Shown: positions 18,742 to 28,733 of the stretch, in pieces
Layout of the letters: the number at the start of each line of letters is the position of its first letter
How positions within the stretch are numbered: the stretch's first letter is position 1
Assembly: GCA_023423275.1 (NCBI GenBank)
Contig: JAFAFW010000056.1
Location: 1-64,000, forward strand
From: Pseudomonadota bacterium
GTDB lineage: Bacteria; Pseudomonadota; Alphaproteobacteria; Rhizobiales; Hyphomicrobiaceae
Length of the DNA: 64,000 bases
Reading direction: 5' to 3'
Program-made: the position numbers and the translations under genes
The notes under the pieces: model-generated
What the model was told of the DNA's origin: nothing
The model's database searches: none
Seen by the model: only the letters and a program-made list of their open reading frames with translations

Positions 18742-19041
18742 ATGAAATCACTTCTCGTCGCGGCTGTCGCTGTGGGAGCTTTGGTGGTGCTGCCAGGGCC
18801 AGCCGATGCCCGAAAACAACAGCGTGGTTACCAGAGCCAGTACAGCGGACCGAGCTATCGCGCCTATCGGCCACGCCCACGCGCCTATTATGTGCCTGGA
18901 CCCTCCTACTACGCGCCACCTTCCTACGACAGCAGCACCCAACAGGATTGCATTGACGCACGAAACCTCGATCCCGGCGGCAATTACGATCAATATCCGT
19001 GCTGGGCTGCCAAGGCGTTTGCGCCAAAACGCGACAGGTAG
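18742..19041 (+). CDS. Small secreted Tyr/Pro/Arg-rich protein
   Basis: A 99-residue protein with a clear signal peptide (MKSLLVAAVAVGALVVLPGP, cleavage near ADA-RKQQ) and a mature part dominated by Tyr, Pro, Ser and Arg (YRAYRPRPRAYYVPGPSYYA), ending with two Cys about 20 residues apart. It is divergent from the molybdopterin oxidoreductase. Proteins of this composition are common in Hyphomicrobiales and have no assigned role. A second protein of the same style is at 62236-62598. The call rests on the signal peptide and start site, not on homology to a known family. Confidence 0.65.
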   Translation: MKSLLVAAVAVGALVVLPGPADARKQQRGYQSQYSGPSYRAYRPRPRAYYVPGPSYYAPPSYDSSTQQDCIDARNLDPGGNYDQYPCWAAKAFAPKRDR

Positions 19042-19050
19042 GGTTGAGGC

Positions 19051-19557
19051 TCAAGCCTCGGGCCGGAACGGCAGATCCGTGTCTTCGGGCCTTGCGCCGA
19101 ATTGCGTCAGCAGACAGTGCACCTGACCGCGGTGGTGCGTCTGATGATTGAACAGATGCGTCACGAACAGCCAGCGCGGCCTGGTGATCTCGCGGCCCGC
19201 CGCAGTAGAAAAATAGGTGAAATCACCCTCGATGGCAGCAGGGGTCAGCTCGCTGGCCCAGACGATAAGGGCTTGGTCGGTCGCCTGCCGCTGCTGTTTG
19301 AGTTCGTTCCATTCAGGAAAGTATCGTGGCGACTCCCGCCCGGATTTCACTGCCGGCGGTTCCCAGCCGGCCAAACGCGACATCCAGGTCCGGTCACCCC
19401 ATAAAATGTGGTTGAGAGTGCCCTGGACCGAGTCAAAAAAAGCGCCGCGATGTTCGCGGCGCTGCTCGTCTGTCAGCTTGTCGGCGGCGCCATAGATCGA
19501 CCGGTTTTGCCACCGGTTGTAAAGGGCCATCGTCTGGACGTGAGTTGGGGAAATCAT
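19051..19557 (-). CDS. DinB family (four-helix, metal-binding) protein
   Basis: A 168-residue DinB/DUF664-type four-helix bundle. The first helix (LYNRWQNRSIYGAADKL) and the three histidines expected to hold a metal are visible: one in TLNHILWGDRTWM and two in HLFNHQTHHRGQVH. GAGAGGACGC precedes the ATG. Some relatives are mycothiol- or bacillithiol-dependent transferases, others are DNA-damage-induced proteins of unknown role; nothing in the neighbourhood decides between these. Confidence 0.85.
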   Translation of the reverse strand: MISPTHVQTMALYNRWQNRSIYGAADKLTDEQRREHRGAFFDSVQGTLNHILWGDRTWMSRLAGWEPPAVKSGRESPRYFPEWNELKQQRQATDQALIVWASELTPAAIEGDFTYFSTAAGREITRPRWLFVTHLFNHQTHHRGQVHCLLTQFGARPEDTDLPFRPEA

Positions 19558-19594
19558 TGCGTCCTCTCCCCGACAAATCGCCGCTGAGTTGACC

Positions 19595-20017
19595 TCAGCC
19601 GACGATCTCGTCGAGACGGAAGTTCAGGGCGATTTCGCGCTCAGCCGACGCGGGGCTGTCCGACCCGTGCACCGAATTCTCGCCAACCGACTGCGCAAAC
19701 AGCTTGCGGATGGTGCCGTCGGCGGCCTTGGCCGGATCGGTCGCACCCATCACTTCGCGATACTTGGCGATCGCCCCCTCGCCTTCCAGCACCTGTAGAA
19801 CAACCGGGCCGGATGTCATGAAAGTGCACAGTTCGCCATAAAACGGACGCGCTTTATGCTCCTCGTAGAACTTCTCGGCTTGGGCCATCGTCCAGCGCAC
19901 GCGCTTTTGCGCGACGATACGCAGGCCGGCCTTCTCGATGACCGCGTTGATGCTGCCGGTCAGATTGCGCGCCGTGGCGTCCGGTTTGATGATGGAGAAA
20001 GTACGCTCGATGGCCAT
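19595..20017 (-). CDS. ndk: Nucleoside diphosphate kinase
   Basis: Balances nucleoside triphosphate pools by phosphate transfer through a phosphohistidine. The 140-residue protein has the exact family length, the opening ERTFSIIKPDA, and the active-site signature NSVHGSDS with the catalytic H117. It is divergent from the AhpD-like gene. Confidence 0.97.
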   Translation of the reverse strand: MAIERTFSIIKPDATARNLTGSINAVIEKAGLRIVAQKRVRWTMAQAEKFYEEHKARPFYGELCTFMTSGPVVLQVLEGEGAIAKYREVMGATDPAKAADGTIRKLFAQSVGENSVHGSDSPASAEREIALNFRLDEIVG

Positions 20018-20098
20018 TTCCGGTCTCTGTCCTGGGTTTTGTCGGTTGTTGGCGCCGGGTTATAGCTTCCCCTTCACCCCCCAGCAAGTGAGCCAGTC

Positions 20099-20491
20099 AT
20101 GAAACCGATCAGCGACAGATCCGCACCGCCGGAAGTGAAGGCGGTCTTCGATGACATCAAGGCCACCCGTAACGTCAAGTCAGTCAACAATTTCTGGCGA
20201 TATCTGGCGAATGAGCCGCGCATGCTGCGGCACACGTGGGAGAGCCTGAAAAGCATTATGGGCCCGGGCGCGCTCGACCCGAAAACGAAGGAATTGGTTT
20301 ATCTGGCCATCTCGATCACCAATAACTGCGATTATTGCATGGCGAGCCACGGCGCTGCCGCCCGGGCCAAGGGCGCGACGGACGAGCAAATCAATGAGCT
20401 TTATGCAGTTGTCGGGCTTGCCAATATGACGAACCGCTTGGCAAATGCTTACAAAGTGCCTGTCGACCCGCAGTTCCAGCAAAAGGATTAA
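20099..20491 (+). CDS. AhpD-like / carboxymuconolactone decarboxylase family protein
   Basis: A 130-residue all-helical protein carrying the AhpD-type redox motif CDYCMASH (C77, C80, H84). That motif suggests peroxidase or disulfide-reductase chemistry rather than true carboxymuconolactone decarboxylation. Flanking helices (LDPKTKELVYLAISIT before, NELYAVVGLANMTNRLANAY after) match the family. The gene is alone, divergent from ndk, with no ahpC or peroxiredoxin beside it, so its reducing partner is unknown. Confidence 0.85.
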   Translation: MKPISDRSAPPEVKAVFDDIKATRNVKSVNNFWRYLANEPRMLRHTWESLKSIMGPGALDPKTKELVYLAISITNNCDYCMASHGAAARAKGATDEQINELYAVVGLANMTNRLANAYKVPVDPQFQQKD

Positions 20492-20581
20492 ACTGTGAAC
20501 CGGCAGATCATCAGACGCTTGCTGGCTGGCAGGCCGAAGAAATACACTGCAGGTTGCAGTCTGAATGGATAACGATGCTTG

Positions 20582-21844
20582 ATGGCGGGCCCCGCTCCAC
20601 AGATCGAATGGTATCTTGCCCGGGACGGACAGCAATTCGGTCCGCTGTCCGATCCTGAGATGCGCAAGTTCCTGGAACTCGGCCACCTGCGTCCGACGGA
20701 CCTGATCTGGCGACAGGGTTTTGCCGACTGGCGGCCGGCTCCGGCCGTATTTCCTGCTCGTCCGGCTCCTCAGGCGGCTCCTGCTCAGCGCCGCCCGGTT
20801 CCGGCTTTCGAGCCGTCGTTCGGGACGCAGCCGGTTGCTGGACGGACACAGTCTCAACAACCGCATGGTGGAGGCCAGTTTCGCGGCGAACCATCCCACG
20901 GCTCGTTTGGCGATCCGGGACCGCGAGCGACCGCGGTAGCCGCTCCGTCGGCACTGCAGGATCCGGCAGACGGCGAAGATGATTTCGAAGAGCTGGAGCA
21001 ACCGTCTCGCCGGCGTGGTGGACGCAAGCTGGTGATGGTTCTGCTCTTGCTCGCAACGCTTGGCGGCGCCGGATGGATCTTCGCAACCCGCCCGGAGCTC
21101 GTCACCAGGGTCATGTCGATCGTGCAGCCCCAGGAGCAGGCCGCATCCGATACGCCGCAATCCGCGCCCTTCCAGACCAGCGGCGGCGACGCCTCGGAGA
21201 TCGATCAGGCGTTCCAACGCATGGCGCTCTGGAAGCTGATCAAGCGCGATTTCCCGGACTGGTATGAGCAACGGCTCGATGAGGCCGTGAAGCTGAAGAG
21301 CCAGCAGCGCGACGATGATGCCATCTCCAAGCACCTTGCCACTGCTGTTGTCGCCCTGCGGCGCCAGCACGCGAATGAAGCGCTCGCCGCGTCCCCCACT
21401 GCGCTGCGAAACATTGCATCGAGCTTCCTGGATAACCTGAAGCATCTGGAGGCGACCAGTATCGAGGCGTGCTACGGCTACATCAGCCAAGGTGAAACCA
21501 GCCCGCACGTCCTCAACCTGATGGGTGAGCCGCAGCACGCTCAGCCGTTACAGCGGCAGGTGACCTCGGTATTCACGGCCGTGGCCGAGGGTCGCAAGTC
21601 CCCGACAACGCATCTCCCGCCCCGCAAGACCGACTATGAGGCGCTGACGGCCGCCCTGACAGCGCGGGGATGGACGGATCAGGATCTCCAGCTCTTTTCC
21701 AATCCGCGGGCGCTCGCACAGGCCTCACCAACCCAGGTCTGCAAGCTGGTGCAGGACTGGTTCGCGGCGCAGCTCTCGATCTCCGAGGAAGACGTACAGA
21801 TGCGCCTGCTCGCCGAATCCCTGAAGCCGGTCGTTGCCGGCTAG
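20582..21844 (+). CDS. GYF_2 (DUF4339) domain protein with single membrane helix
   Basis: A 420-residue protein of unknown role. The N-terminal 50 residues form a GYF_2 domain (EWYLARDGQQFGPLSDPEM, LIWRQGFADWRPA). Next come a Pro/Gln/Gly-rich linker to about residue 135, a basic-flanked membrane helix (LVMVLLLLATLGGAGWIF), and a helical C-terminal domain of about 230 residues without a recognised family. The first ATG was used; a TTG directly before it is possible. GYF_2 domains are thought to bind Pro-rich peptides, which would make this a scaffold facing the cytoplasm. Confidence 0.8.
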   Translation: MAGPAPQIEWYLARDGQQFGPLSDPEMRKFLELGHLRPTDLIWRQGFADWRPAPAVFPARPAPQAAPAQRRPVPAFEPSFGTQPVAGRTQSQQPHGGGQFRGEPSHGSFGDPGPRATAVAAPSALQDPADGEDDFEELEQPSRRRGGRKLVMVLLLLATLGGAGWIFATRPELVTRVMSIVQPQEQAASDTPQSAPFQTSGGDASEIDQAFQRMALWKLIKRDFPDWYEQRLDEAVKLKSQQRDDDAISKHLATAVVALRRQHANEALAASPTALRNIASSFLDNLKHLEATSIEACYGYISQGETSPHVLNLMGEPQHAQPLQRQVTSVFTAVAEGRKSPTTHLPPRKTDYEALTAALTARGWTDQDLQLFSNPRALAQASPTQVCKLVQDWFAAQLSISEEDVQMRLLAESLKPVVAG

Positions 21845-21926
21845 AACCTTTCAGGTTTAGTCAGAACCATCCGCTCCCTGCTAGCCCAGGTGACAATCCG
21901 CACGCCAGCCGCTATGTCCCGGCCCC

Positions 21927-23828
<1,902 letters not shown>

Positions 23829-23955
23829 CGGCCCGGCTTCGGCGGTTGCATGCAAATCACCGGAACGGCGGACGCAGCACTTGCGGTCCGCCTTTCGGCC
23901 AGTCACGATATGAACCTCCGATGATCAGTGCTCCCACAGCAGAGTTGTTCTCACG

Positions 23956-24564
23956 ATGATGAAGCTCCTGTCGTCCCCTGCCTCCCCTTACGGGCGCAAG
24001 GTGAAGATCGTTCTGACCATGAAGGGTCTCGGCGATCAGATCTTGATGGAACGCATCGATACCAACGTCCTCAAGAACGAGACGCTCTATCGCGAAAATC
24101 CGCTATCGAAGATTCCCGTGCTGATCCTCGAAGACGGCATGCGGATCTATGACAGCCACGTGATCTGCGAGTATCTCGATATCCTGCAGCCGGAGCCGCA
24201 CTTGTTTCCAGCGGGCGGCCGCGAGCGCATCGATACCCTCGTTCGCGGCGCGCTCGGTGATGGCATTCTCGACGCAGCTCTGCTGCTGGTCTACGAGGGC
24301 CGCTATCGCCCCGCTGACATGCGCGTCCAGGGATGGGTCGACCGTCTGGAGTTCAAGATCAACCAGTCGCTCGACGAACTGGAAAAAGCGCCTCCGCAGT
24401 GGGTCGGCACGCCCGACTATGGCCACGTCACCATAGCCTGCGCGCTTGGATACCTCGACTTCCGTCACCAGGGAGCATGGCGCGCGAACCGTCCCAGCCT
24501 CGTGGCCTGGCTCGATCAATTTGCGGCCGCAGTCCCGGCCTTCGCCGCCACCAAACCGGAGTGA
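23956..24564 (+). CDS. Glutathione S-transferase family protein
   Basis: A 202-residue GST. The thioredoxin-like N-terminal half has SPASPYGRKVKI (probable catalytic Ser) and the glutathione-binding IPVLILEDGMRIYDSHVICE, where the cis-Pro and Asp-Ser pair are conserved. The helical C-terminal half contains VTIACALGYLDFR, the usual N-capping region. It is followed 42 bases later by a hydratase-like gene on the same strand; a shared role in degrading aromatic or ring-cleavage intermediates is possible but not shown. Confidence 0.9.
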   Translation: MMKLLSSPASPYGRKVKIVLTMKGLGDQILMERIDTNVLKNETLYRENPLSKIPVLILEDGMRIYDSHVICEYLDILQPEPHLFPAGGRERIDTLVRGALGDGILDAALLLVYEGRYRPADMRVQGWVDRLEFKINQSLDELEKAPPQWVGTPDYGHVTIACALGYLDFRHQGAWRANRPSLVAWLDQFAAAVPAFAATKPE

Positions 24565-24606
24565 TAAAGCGGCGGCGCCTGCAACGACGTTGAGGGAGAC
24601 ATCGCA

Positions 24607-25386
24607 ATGCCCGAATTCGATCCGAAAGCCGCCGCCACCTTCATCGCCGAAGCCCACGCCGCGCGCGCTGACTACAGTAATCTGCCGGGAGATCTTGCCC
24701 CGCCGACAGTCAGCGACGCCTATGCGGCCCAGGAAGCACTGCGTGATCTATGGGTCTCCACGCACGGCGCGATACAGGGGCTGAAGATCGCGACGACGAC
24801 ACGAATCATGCAGGAGCTGATGGGCATCGACCACCCGTGCGGCGGCATGATCTACGAGCGTCGCATCCACCGCTCACCTGCACACCTGAAGCGCAGCGAC
24901 TTCATAAACCTGATGGTCGAATGCGAGCTGGCGGTTCGCATCGGGGGAACGCTGGGGGACAAGGGCAACCCGTATTCCCGCGCCGACGTCCGGTCATCCG
25001 TCAGCCAGGTCATGCCGGCGTTCGAGCTCATCGAGGACCGCAACGCGCACTACAAGAGCACCAGCGCCCTGTCCCTGATCGCCGATAACGCGTGGAACGG
25101 CGGAATCGTGCTCGGGCCAGCGATTGAGGTCGCGCCGGACCTGGACCTCAACGGCATCGCGGGACGCCTGACGGTCAACGGCGTTGAGCGTGGGACCGGC
25201 GCCACCGATGACCCGATGGGGGCCCTGGCATGGCTCGCCAATCTGGCGGTCGAACGCGGCAGGCCGATCGCCGCGGGGATGGTCGTGATAACAGGCAGCG
25301 TTATTGCCACGGTGCCGATCGAACCGGGTGATCACTTCTCATTCAATCTCAATGGCATCGGCACGGTCGAGATGTCAGCGGAGTAG
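24607..25386 (+). CDS. 2-keto-4-pentenoate hydratase-like protein (FAH superfamily)
   Basis: A 259-residue protein of the MhpD/hydratase group. Family segments are GLKIATTTRIMQELMGIDHP near the N-terminus, ECELAVRIG (metal-binding Glu), QVMPAFELIEDRN, and the C-terminal VVITGSVIATVPIEPGDH. Such enzymes hydrate 2-hydroxypenta-2,4-dienoates in catechol meta-cleavage or act as related decarboxylases. No other meta-cleavage genes are nearby, so the pathway is uncertain; it may pair with the GST gene just upstream. Confidence 0.86.
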   Translation: MPEFDPKAAATFIAEAHAARADYSNLPGDLAPPTVSDAYAAQEALRDLWVSTHGAIQGLKIATTTRIMQELMGIDHPCGGMIYERRIHRSPAHLKRSDFINLMVECELAVRIGGTLGDKGNPYSRADVRSSVSQVMPAFELIEDRNAHYKSTSALSLIADNAWNGGIVLGPAIEVAPDLDLNGIAGRLTVNGVERGTGATDDPMGALAWLANLAVERGRPIAAGMVVITGSVIATVPIEPGDHFSFNLNGIGTVEMSAE

Positions 25387-25396
25387 CCGTGCGAGG

Positions 25397-25798
25397 TTAA
25401 CGGCCGATATCACGCCAGCGGCCGCTTTCGATCAGGCGTGCCCCCGCAACCGACGCACGGTAGATATAAACCCAGGCCGTGACCTCTCCCCCGGCCGCAA
25501 GCTGAATGCGGCGCTCAACCCGCTCATATTCGCTGGCACTCTTGCAACCTGGAACGATGTCTTCATACGCATCGAGCCAGGCCAGCGTCGCCGCGGGCTG
25601 GATCAACTCATGGACCTCGCCGTGCACCAGCCCACCACCCGGCCCACCCTCGATCAAGCCGGGGTAGTCGCCGAGATCGAAAAGCTGCCCCTCGATCACC
25701 CCGAGGCCGATAAGCCGGCTCTCCCGCAACAGACGTTGCCCCATCGGATGCCGTGCGCTGGACATCAGCGTCCCGTAGACGAACAAATTGCGCCCCAT
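25397..25798 (-). CDS. Gamma-glutamylcyclotransferase-like protein (AIG2/GGCT fold)
   Basis: A 133-residue protein starting at MGRNLFVYGTLMSSARH. The YGTL substrate loop and the catalytic Glu region (GGLVHGEVHELI) identify the GGCT-like fold, and the segment LAWLDAYEDIVPG is also typical. The frame continues upstream to another Met, but that extension has no family match. Enzymes of this fold release 5-oxoproline from gamma-glutamyl compounds; the actual substrate here is unknown. The gene is divergent from prfC. Confidence 0.84.
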   Translation of the reverse strand: MGRNLFVYGTLMSSARHPMGQRLLRESRLIGLGVIEGQLFDLGDYPGLIEGGPGGGLVHGEVHELIQPAATLAWLDAYEDIVPGCKSASEYERVERRIQLAAGGEVTAWVYIYRASVAGARLIESGRWRDIGR

Positions 25799-25915
25799 GC
25801 ATCCCCCCGGTGCGACCAAACACTCCTGCATAACCGTTCGGGGCTTATCAACTCCCTGATAACACAAGTTGAATGCAGAACGGATTTGCGTGTTTCGGCC
25901 GCCTGCCCCATATGA

Positions 25916-27667
25916 GTGACCGGTCCGAAGCAGGGGCGACGCGCCGCCGCGACCAAAGCCGCCAAATCATTTATACACACGACCTTCGGCCACGCTCACG
26001 ATGATATTGACCAGCTTGAAAAAGGGCTCAGGGCCTTGAACGACCAGCCGCTGCACTCCTTTGACGCTCCGGAAGCGCCCGCCACACCGCGCGGCGACGC
26101 CTTGGCGCACGAAATCTCGCGCCGCCGGACCTTCGCGATCATCTCGCACCCTGACGCCGGTAAAACCACGCTGACCGAGAAGCTGCTGCTGTTCGGCGGC
26201 GCCATTCAGCTTGCCGGTCAGGTCAAGGCCAAGCGTGACCGACGTAACACGCGGTCCGACTGGATGGCGATCGAGCGCTCGCGTGGCATCTCGGTCGTCA
26301 CCTCGGTGATGACGTTCGAATACGCGGACAAGGTCTTCAACCTGCTCGACACGCCGGGCCACGAGGACTTCTCCGACCACACCTATCGCACACTGACGGC
26401 CGTCGACGCCGCCATCATGGTGATCGACGCCGCCAAGGGTATCGAGGCGCGCACACTCAAGCTGTTCGAGATCTGCCGCCTGCGCGACATCCCGATCATC
26501 ACGTTCATCAACAAGATGGACCGCGAGATCCGCGAGCCGCTCGATTTGCTCGATGAGATTGAGAAGGTGCTGGCGCTCGACACCGCGCCGATGGTCTGGC
26601 CGATCGGGCGCGGGCGCGAGTTCCGCGGCACCTACGACCTCAACCAGCCGCGCGTCCGCCGCATCGACGAGGATCCGGACGGCCTCGCCGTTTCCGGTCC
26701 CGACGATCCGGCCATCGCCGCGCTGCTGGAGGAAGACGCCTACGCGCGCTGGCGCGAGGAGGTCGGCCTTGTCGCCGATGCCTCCAACAAATTCGATCTG
26801 GAAGCCTTCCGCCACGGCACCCTGACGCCGGTGTTCTTCGGCAGTGCGCTGCGCAACTTCGGCGTTCGCGATCTGCTCGATGCTCTGGTGGCGTATGCGC
26901 CGCCGCCTGCCAGCCAGAAAGCCGACAAGCGGACGGTGGAGGCGACCGAACCGCACATGACAGGCGTGGTCTTCAAGATCCAGGCAAATATGGACAAAAA
27001 TCACCGCGACCGCATCGCCTTCATGCGCGTCTGCTCCGGTAAGCTCACTCGCGGCATGCGCGTAAAGCTGATGCGCACCGGCAAGACCATGGCGCTGCAA
27101 TCACCGCAATTCTTCTTTGCGCAGGACCGCTCGATCGCCGACGAAGCCTATGCCGGTGACGTGGTCGGCATTCCCAACCACGGCGCGCTGCGCATCGGCG
27201 ACACGCTCACCGAAGGCGAGGATCTGACGTTCCTCGGTATTCCGAGTTTCGCGCCGGAAATCCTGCGTCGTGTGCGTCTCGACGATGCCATCCGCGCGAA
27301 AAAGCTGCGCGAGGCGCTGACGGAGATGGCCGAGGAAGGCGTCGTGCAGTTGTTCAATCCCGTCGACGGCACGCCGCCGATCATCGGCGTCATCGGCGCG
27401 CTACAGCTCGATGTGCTGGCGGACCGGCTGCGTACCGAATACAGCCTGCCGGTCGCGTTCGAGCAGTGCCCGTTCGATCTCGTGCGGTGGATCTCTTCCG
27501 ACGACCGCGCCGCGCTCGACACCTTTGTGGAGCGCAACCGCTCCGGCGTCGCCACCGACCTCGACGGCGCACAGGTGTTCATGGCGCCCTCGCAGTTCAT
27601 GCTGCAATGGACAGCCGAACGCGCCCCGGAAGTCAAATTCACCGATATCAAGGTGACGATGGGATGA
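25916..27667 (+). CDS. prfC: Peptide chain release factor 3
   Basis: GTPase that recycles RF1/RF2 from the ribosome. Motifs: P-loop SHPDAGKTT, switch I RGISVVTSVMTFEY, DTPGHEDFS, NKMDRE, and the RF3-specific C-terminal domain. From the GTG at 25916 the product is 583 residues and carries about 56 residues more N-terminal sequence than enterobacterial RF3, rich in Ala and Lys and without family similarity. A TTG at 26036, preceded by AAAAAGGG, would give a 543-residue protein closer to the usual length. The annotated start is therefore uncertain although the gene is not. Confidence 0.94.
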   Translation: MTGPKQGRRAAATKAAKSFIHTTFGHAHDDIDQLEKGLRALNDQPLHSFDAPEAPATPRGDALAHEISRRRTFAIISHPDAGKTTLTEKLLLFGGAIQLAGQVKAKRDRRNTRSDWMAIERSRGISVVTSVMTFEYADKVFNLLDTPGHEDFSDHTYRTLTAVDAAIMVIDAAKGIEARTLKLFEICRLRDIPIITFINKMDREIREPLDLLDEIEKVLALDTAPMVWPIGRGREFRGTYDLNQPRVRRIDEDPDGLAVSGPDDPAIAALLEEDAYARWREEVGLVADASNKFDLEAFRHGTLTPVFFGSALRNFGVRDLLDALVAYAPPPASQKADKRTVEATEPHMTGVVFKIQANMDKNHRDRIAFMRVCSGKLTRGMRVKLMRTGKTMALQSPQFFFAQDRSIADEAYAGDVVGIPNHGALRIGDTLTEGEDLTFLGIPSFAPEILRRVRLDDAIRAKKLREALTEMAEEGVVQLFNPVDGTPPIIGVIGALQLDVLADRLRTEYSLPVAFEQCPFDLVRWISSDDRAALDTFVERNRSGVATDLDGAQVFMAPSQFMLQWTAERAPEVKFTDIKVTMG

Positions 27668-27759
27668 TTGCTGCGCCCTGTCAGCTCGTCACCAACGGCC
27701 GCTGCGCCGCTTAGCGTCTTTCCGGTTTACTCGGAAACGTCCTGTTGTCGTCCCGTGCC

Positions 27760-27897
27760 CCCTGGGTCCCGGCTCTGCGCAGTCGCGCCTTCGGCACAAC
27801 TGCTCCGGCCGGGATGACAATAGTAGGGAATACGCGGTCTTCCCACACCCCTGTCATCCCGACCGGAGCGCGTCAGCGCGGGGAGCCGGGACCCAGG
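27760..27897. repeat. 138-bp palindromic repeat element, copy A
   Basis: Composite element made of two facing units. The left unit (27761-27819) begins CCTGGGTCCCGGCTC and ends CCGGCCGGGATGACA. The right unit (27852-27897) is its inverted counterpart, TGTCATCCCGACCGGAG to GAGCCGGGACCCAGG. A 32-base spacer separates them. This is the layout of a REP/BIME-type repeat. A second copy lies 471 bases downstream in direct orientation (28231-28368), the same length with no gaps and, by my count, about 9 differences. It lies in the gap between the convergent genes prfC and the cupin. Confidence 0.9.
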
Positions 27898-28208
27898 ACC
27901 GTATCCACCAACCCCGCCTGCTCTGGCCACAAGTCACGCCATTGCGGATTGCTGGCCTCAATCAGTTCCAGCTTCCACTTGCGATGCCACCGCTTGATGC
28001 GTTTCTCGCGCGCGATTGCCGCGTGGATGTCGTGATGAACCTCGAAATAAACGAGAAGCCTGATCCCATACCGGTGTGTGAAACCGGGAACCAATCCATC
28101 GCGGTGTTCCTGCACGCGTCGCACGAGATGATTGGTGACACCGACATAGAGCGTGCCGTTGCGCTGACTGGCGAGGATGTAAACCCAGTAGATGTGGTCC
28201 GCGATCAT
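27873..28208 (-). CDS. GIY-YIG endonuclease-like protein, flanked by direct repeats
   Basis: Single-domain GIY-YIG protein of 111 residues. Motifs: the GIY-like WVYILASQ, the YIG-like TLYVGVTN, the RR..EH helix, a Lys/Arg-rich EKRIKRWHRKWK segment, and the C-terminal IEASNPQWRDL typical of the small stand-alone family. The start was placed at MIADHIYWVY, 22 bases from repeat copy B; the frame does continue back into B without protein-like sequence. The last codons (GPGSPR) and the TGA stop lie inside repeat copy A. No strong SD is seen. By analogy with RAYT transposases and REP sequences, the enzyme may act on the repeats, but that is inference. Confidence 0.85.
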   Translation of the reverse strand: MIADHIYWVYILASQRNGTLYVGVTNHLVRRVQEHRDGLVPGFTHRYGIRLLVYFEVHHDIHAAIAREKRIKRWHRKWKLELIEASNPQWRDLWPEQAGLVDTVLGPGSPR

Positions 28209-28230
28209 CTGTTGGCTGGGAATGTCGTTG

Positions 28231-28368
28231 CCCTGGGTCCCGGCTCTGCGCAATCGCGCCTTCGGCGCAACTGCTCCGGCCGGGATGACAATAGTAGGGG
28301 ATACGCGGTCTTCCCACACCCCTGTCATCTCGGCCGGAGCGCATCAGCGCGCAGAACCGGGACCCAGG
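28231..28368. repeat. 138-bp palindromic repeat element, copy B
   Basis: Direct repeat of the element at 27760-27897, with the same ends (CCCTGGGTCCCGGCTCTGCG to CCGGGACCCAGG), the same internal inverted units and a nearly identical spacer. Most differences are in the right-hand unit. Together the two copies bracket the 333 bases that hold the GIY-YIG gene. Copy B stops 12 bases short of the cupin stop codon. Confidence 0.9.
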
Positions 28369-28380
28369 GCTGCAGCCACA

Positions 28381-28713
28381 TCAATCGACAATGAACAGCT
28401 TCACGCCTGTCGTTGTCGAGGACCGATGCGCGGCGTCGCCGAAGTCGGAGACCTGGTAGCTCATGCCGGGCTTCAGGGTGAAGGTCCGTCCATCACGTAG
28501 CTCCGAGATCAACTCGCCTTCCAGCACATAGAGAACGTGTCCGCGATCGCACCAATGGTCCGCGACATACCCCGGCGAATATTCGACAAACCGAACCCGC
28601 AGATCGCCGGCATTCATCGTTCGCCACAGGGCGACGCCGCTGTCGCCCTTATGCTCGGTCGGCTCGACCTGGGACCAGTCGACGACGGTGAACGGCATGG
28701 CTGGAAGTTTCAT
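28381..28713 (-). CDS. Small single-domain cupin protein (DHCW-motif type)
   Basis: A 110-residue cupin. Motif 1 is YSPGYVADHWCDRGHVLYVLEG, with the DHCW-like variant DHWC and a His, and motif 2 is LKPGMSYQVSDFGDAAH. The N-terminal VVDWSQVEPTEHKGDSGVAL is typical of the small DHCW-cupin group, which has no proven function. It lies 20 bases downstream of prfB on the same strand and may be read with it. Confidence 0.82.
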   Translation of the reverse strand: MKLPAMPFTVVDWSQVEPTEHKGDSGVALWRTMNAGDLRVRFVEYSPGYVADHWCDRGHVLYVLEGELISELRDGRTFTLKPGMSYQVSDFGDAAHRSSTTTGVKLFIVD

Positions 28714-28733
28714 TTGTCACCGTCCTCAAGCTG

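Noticed and set aside
28208..28328. Longer GIY-YIG reading frame starting inside repeat copy B
   Set aside because: The added 40 residues are a translation of the repeat and do not resemble the family; the domain begins properly at the internal Met.
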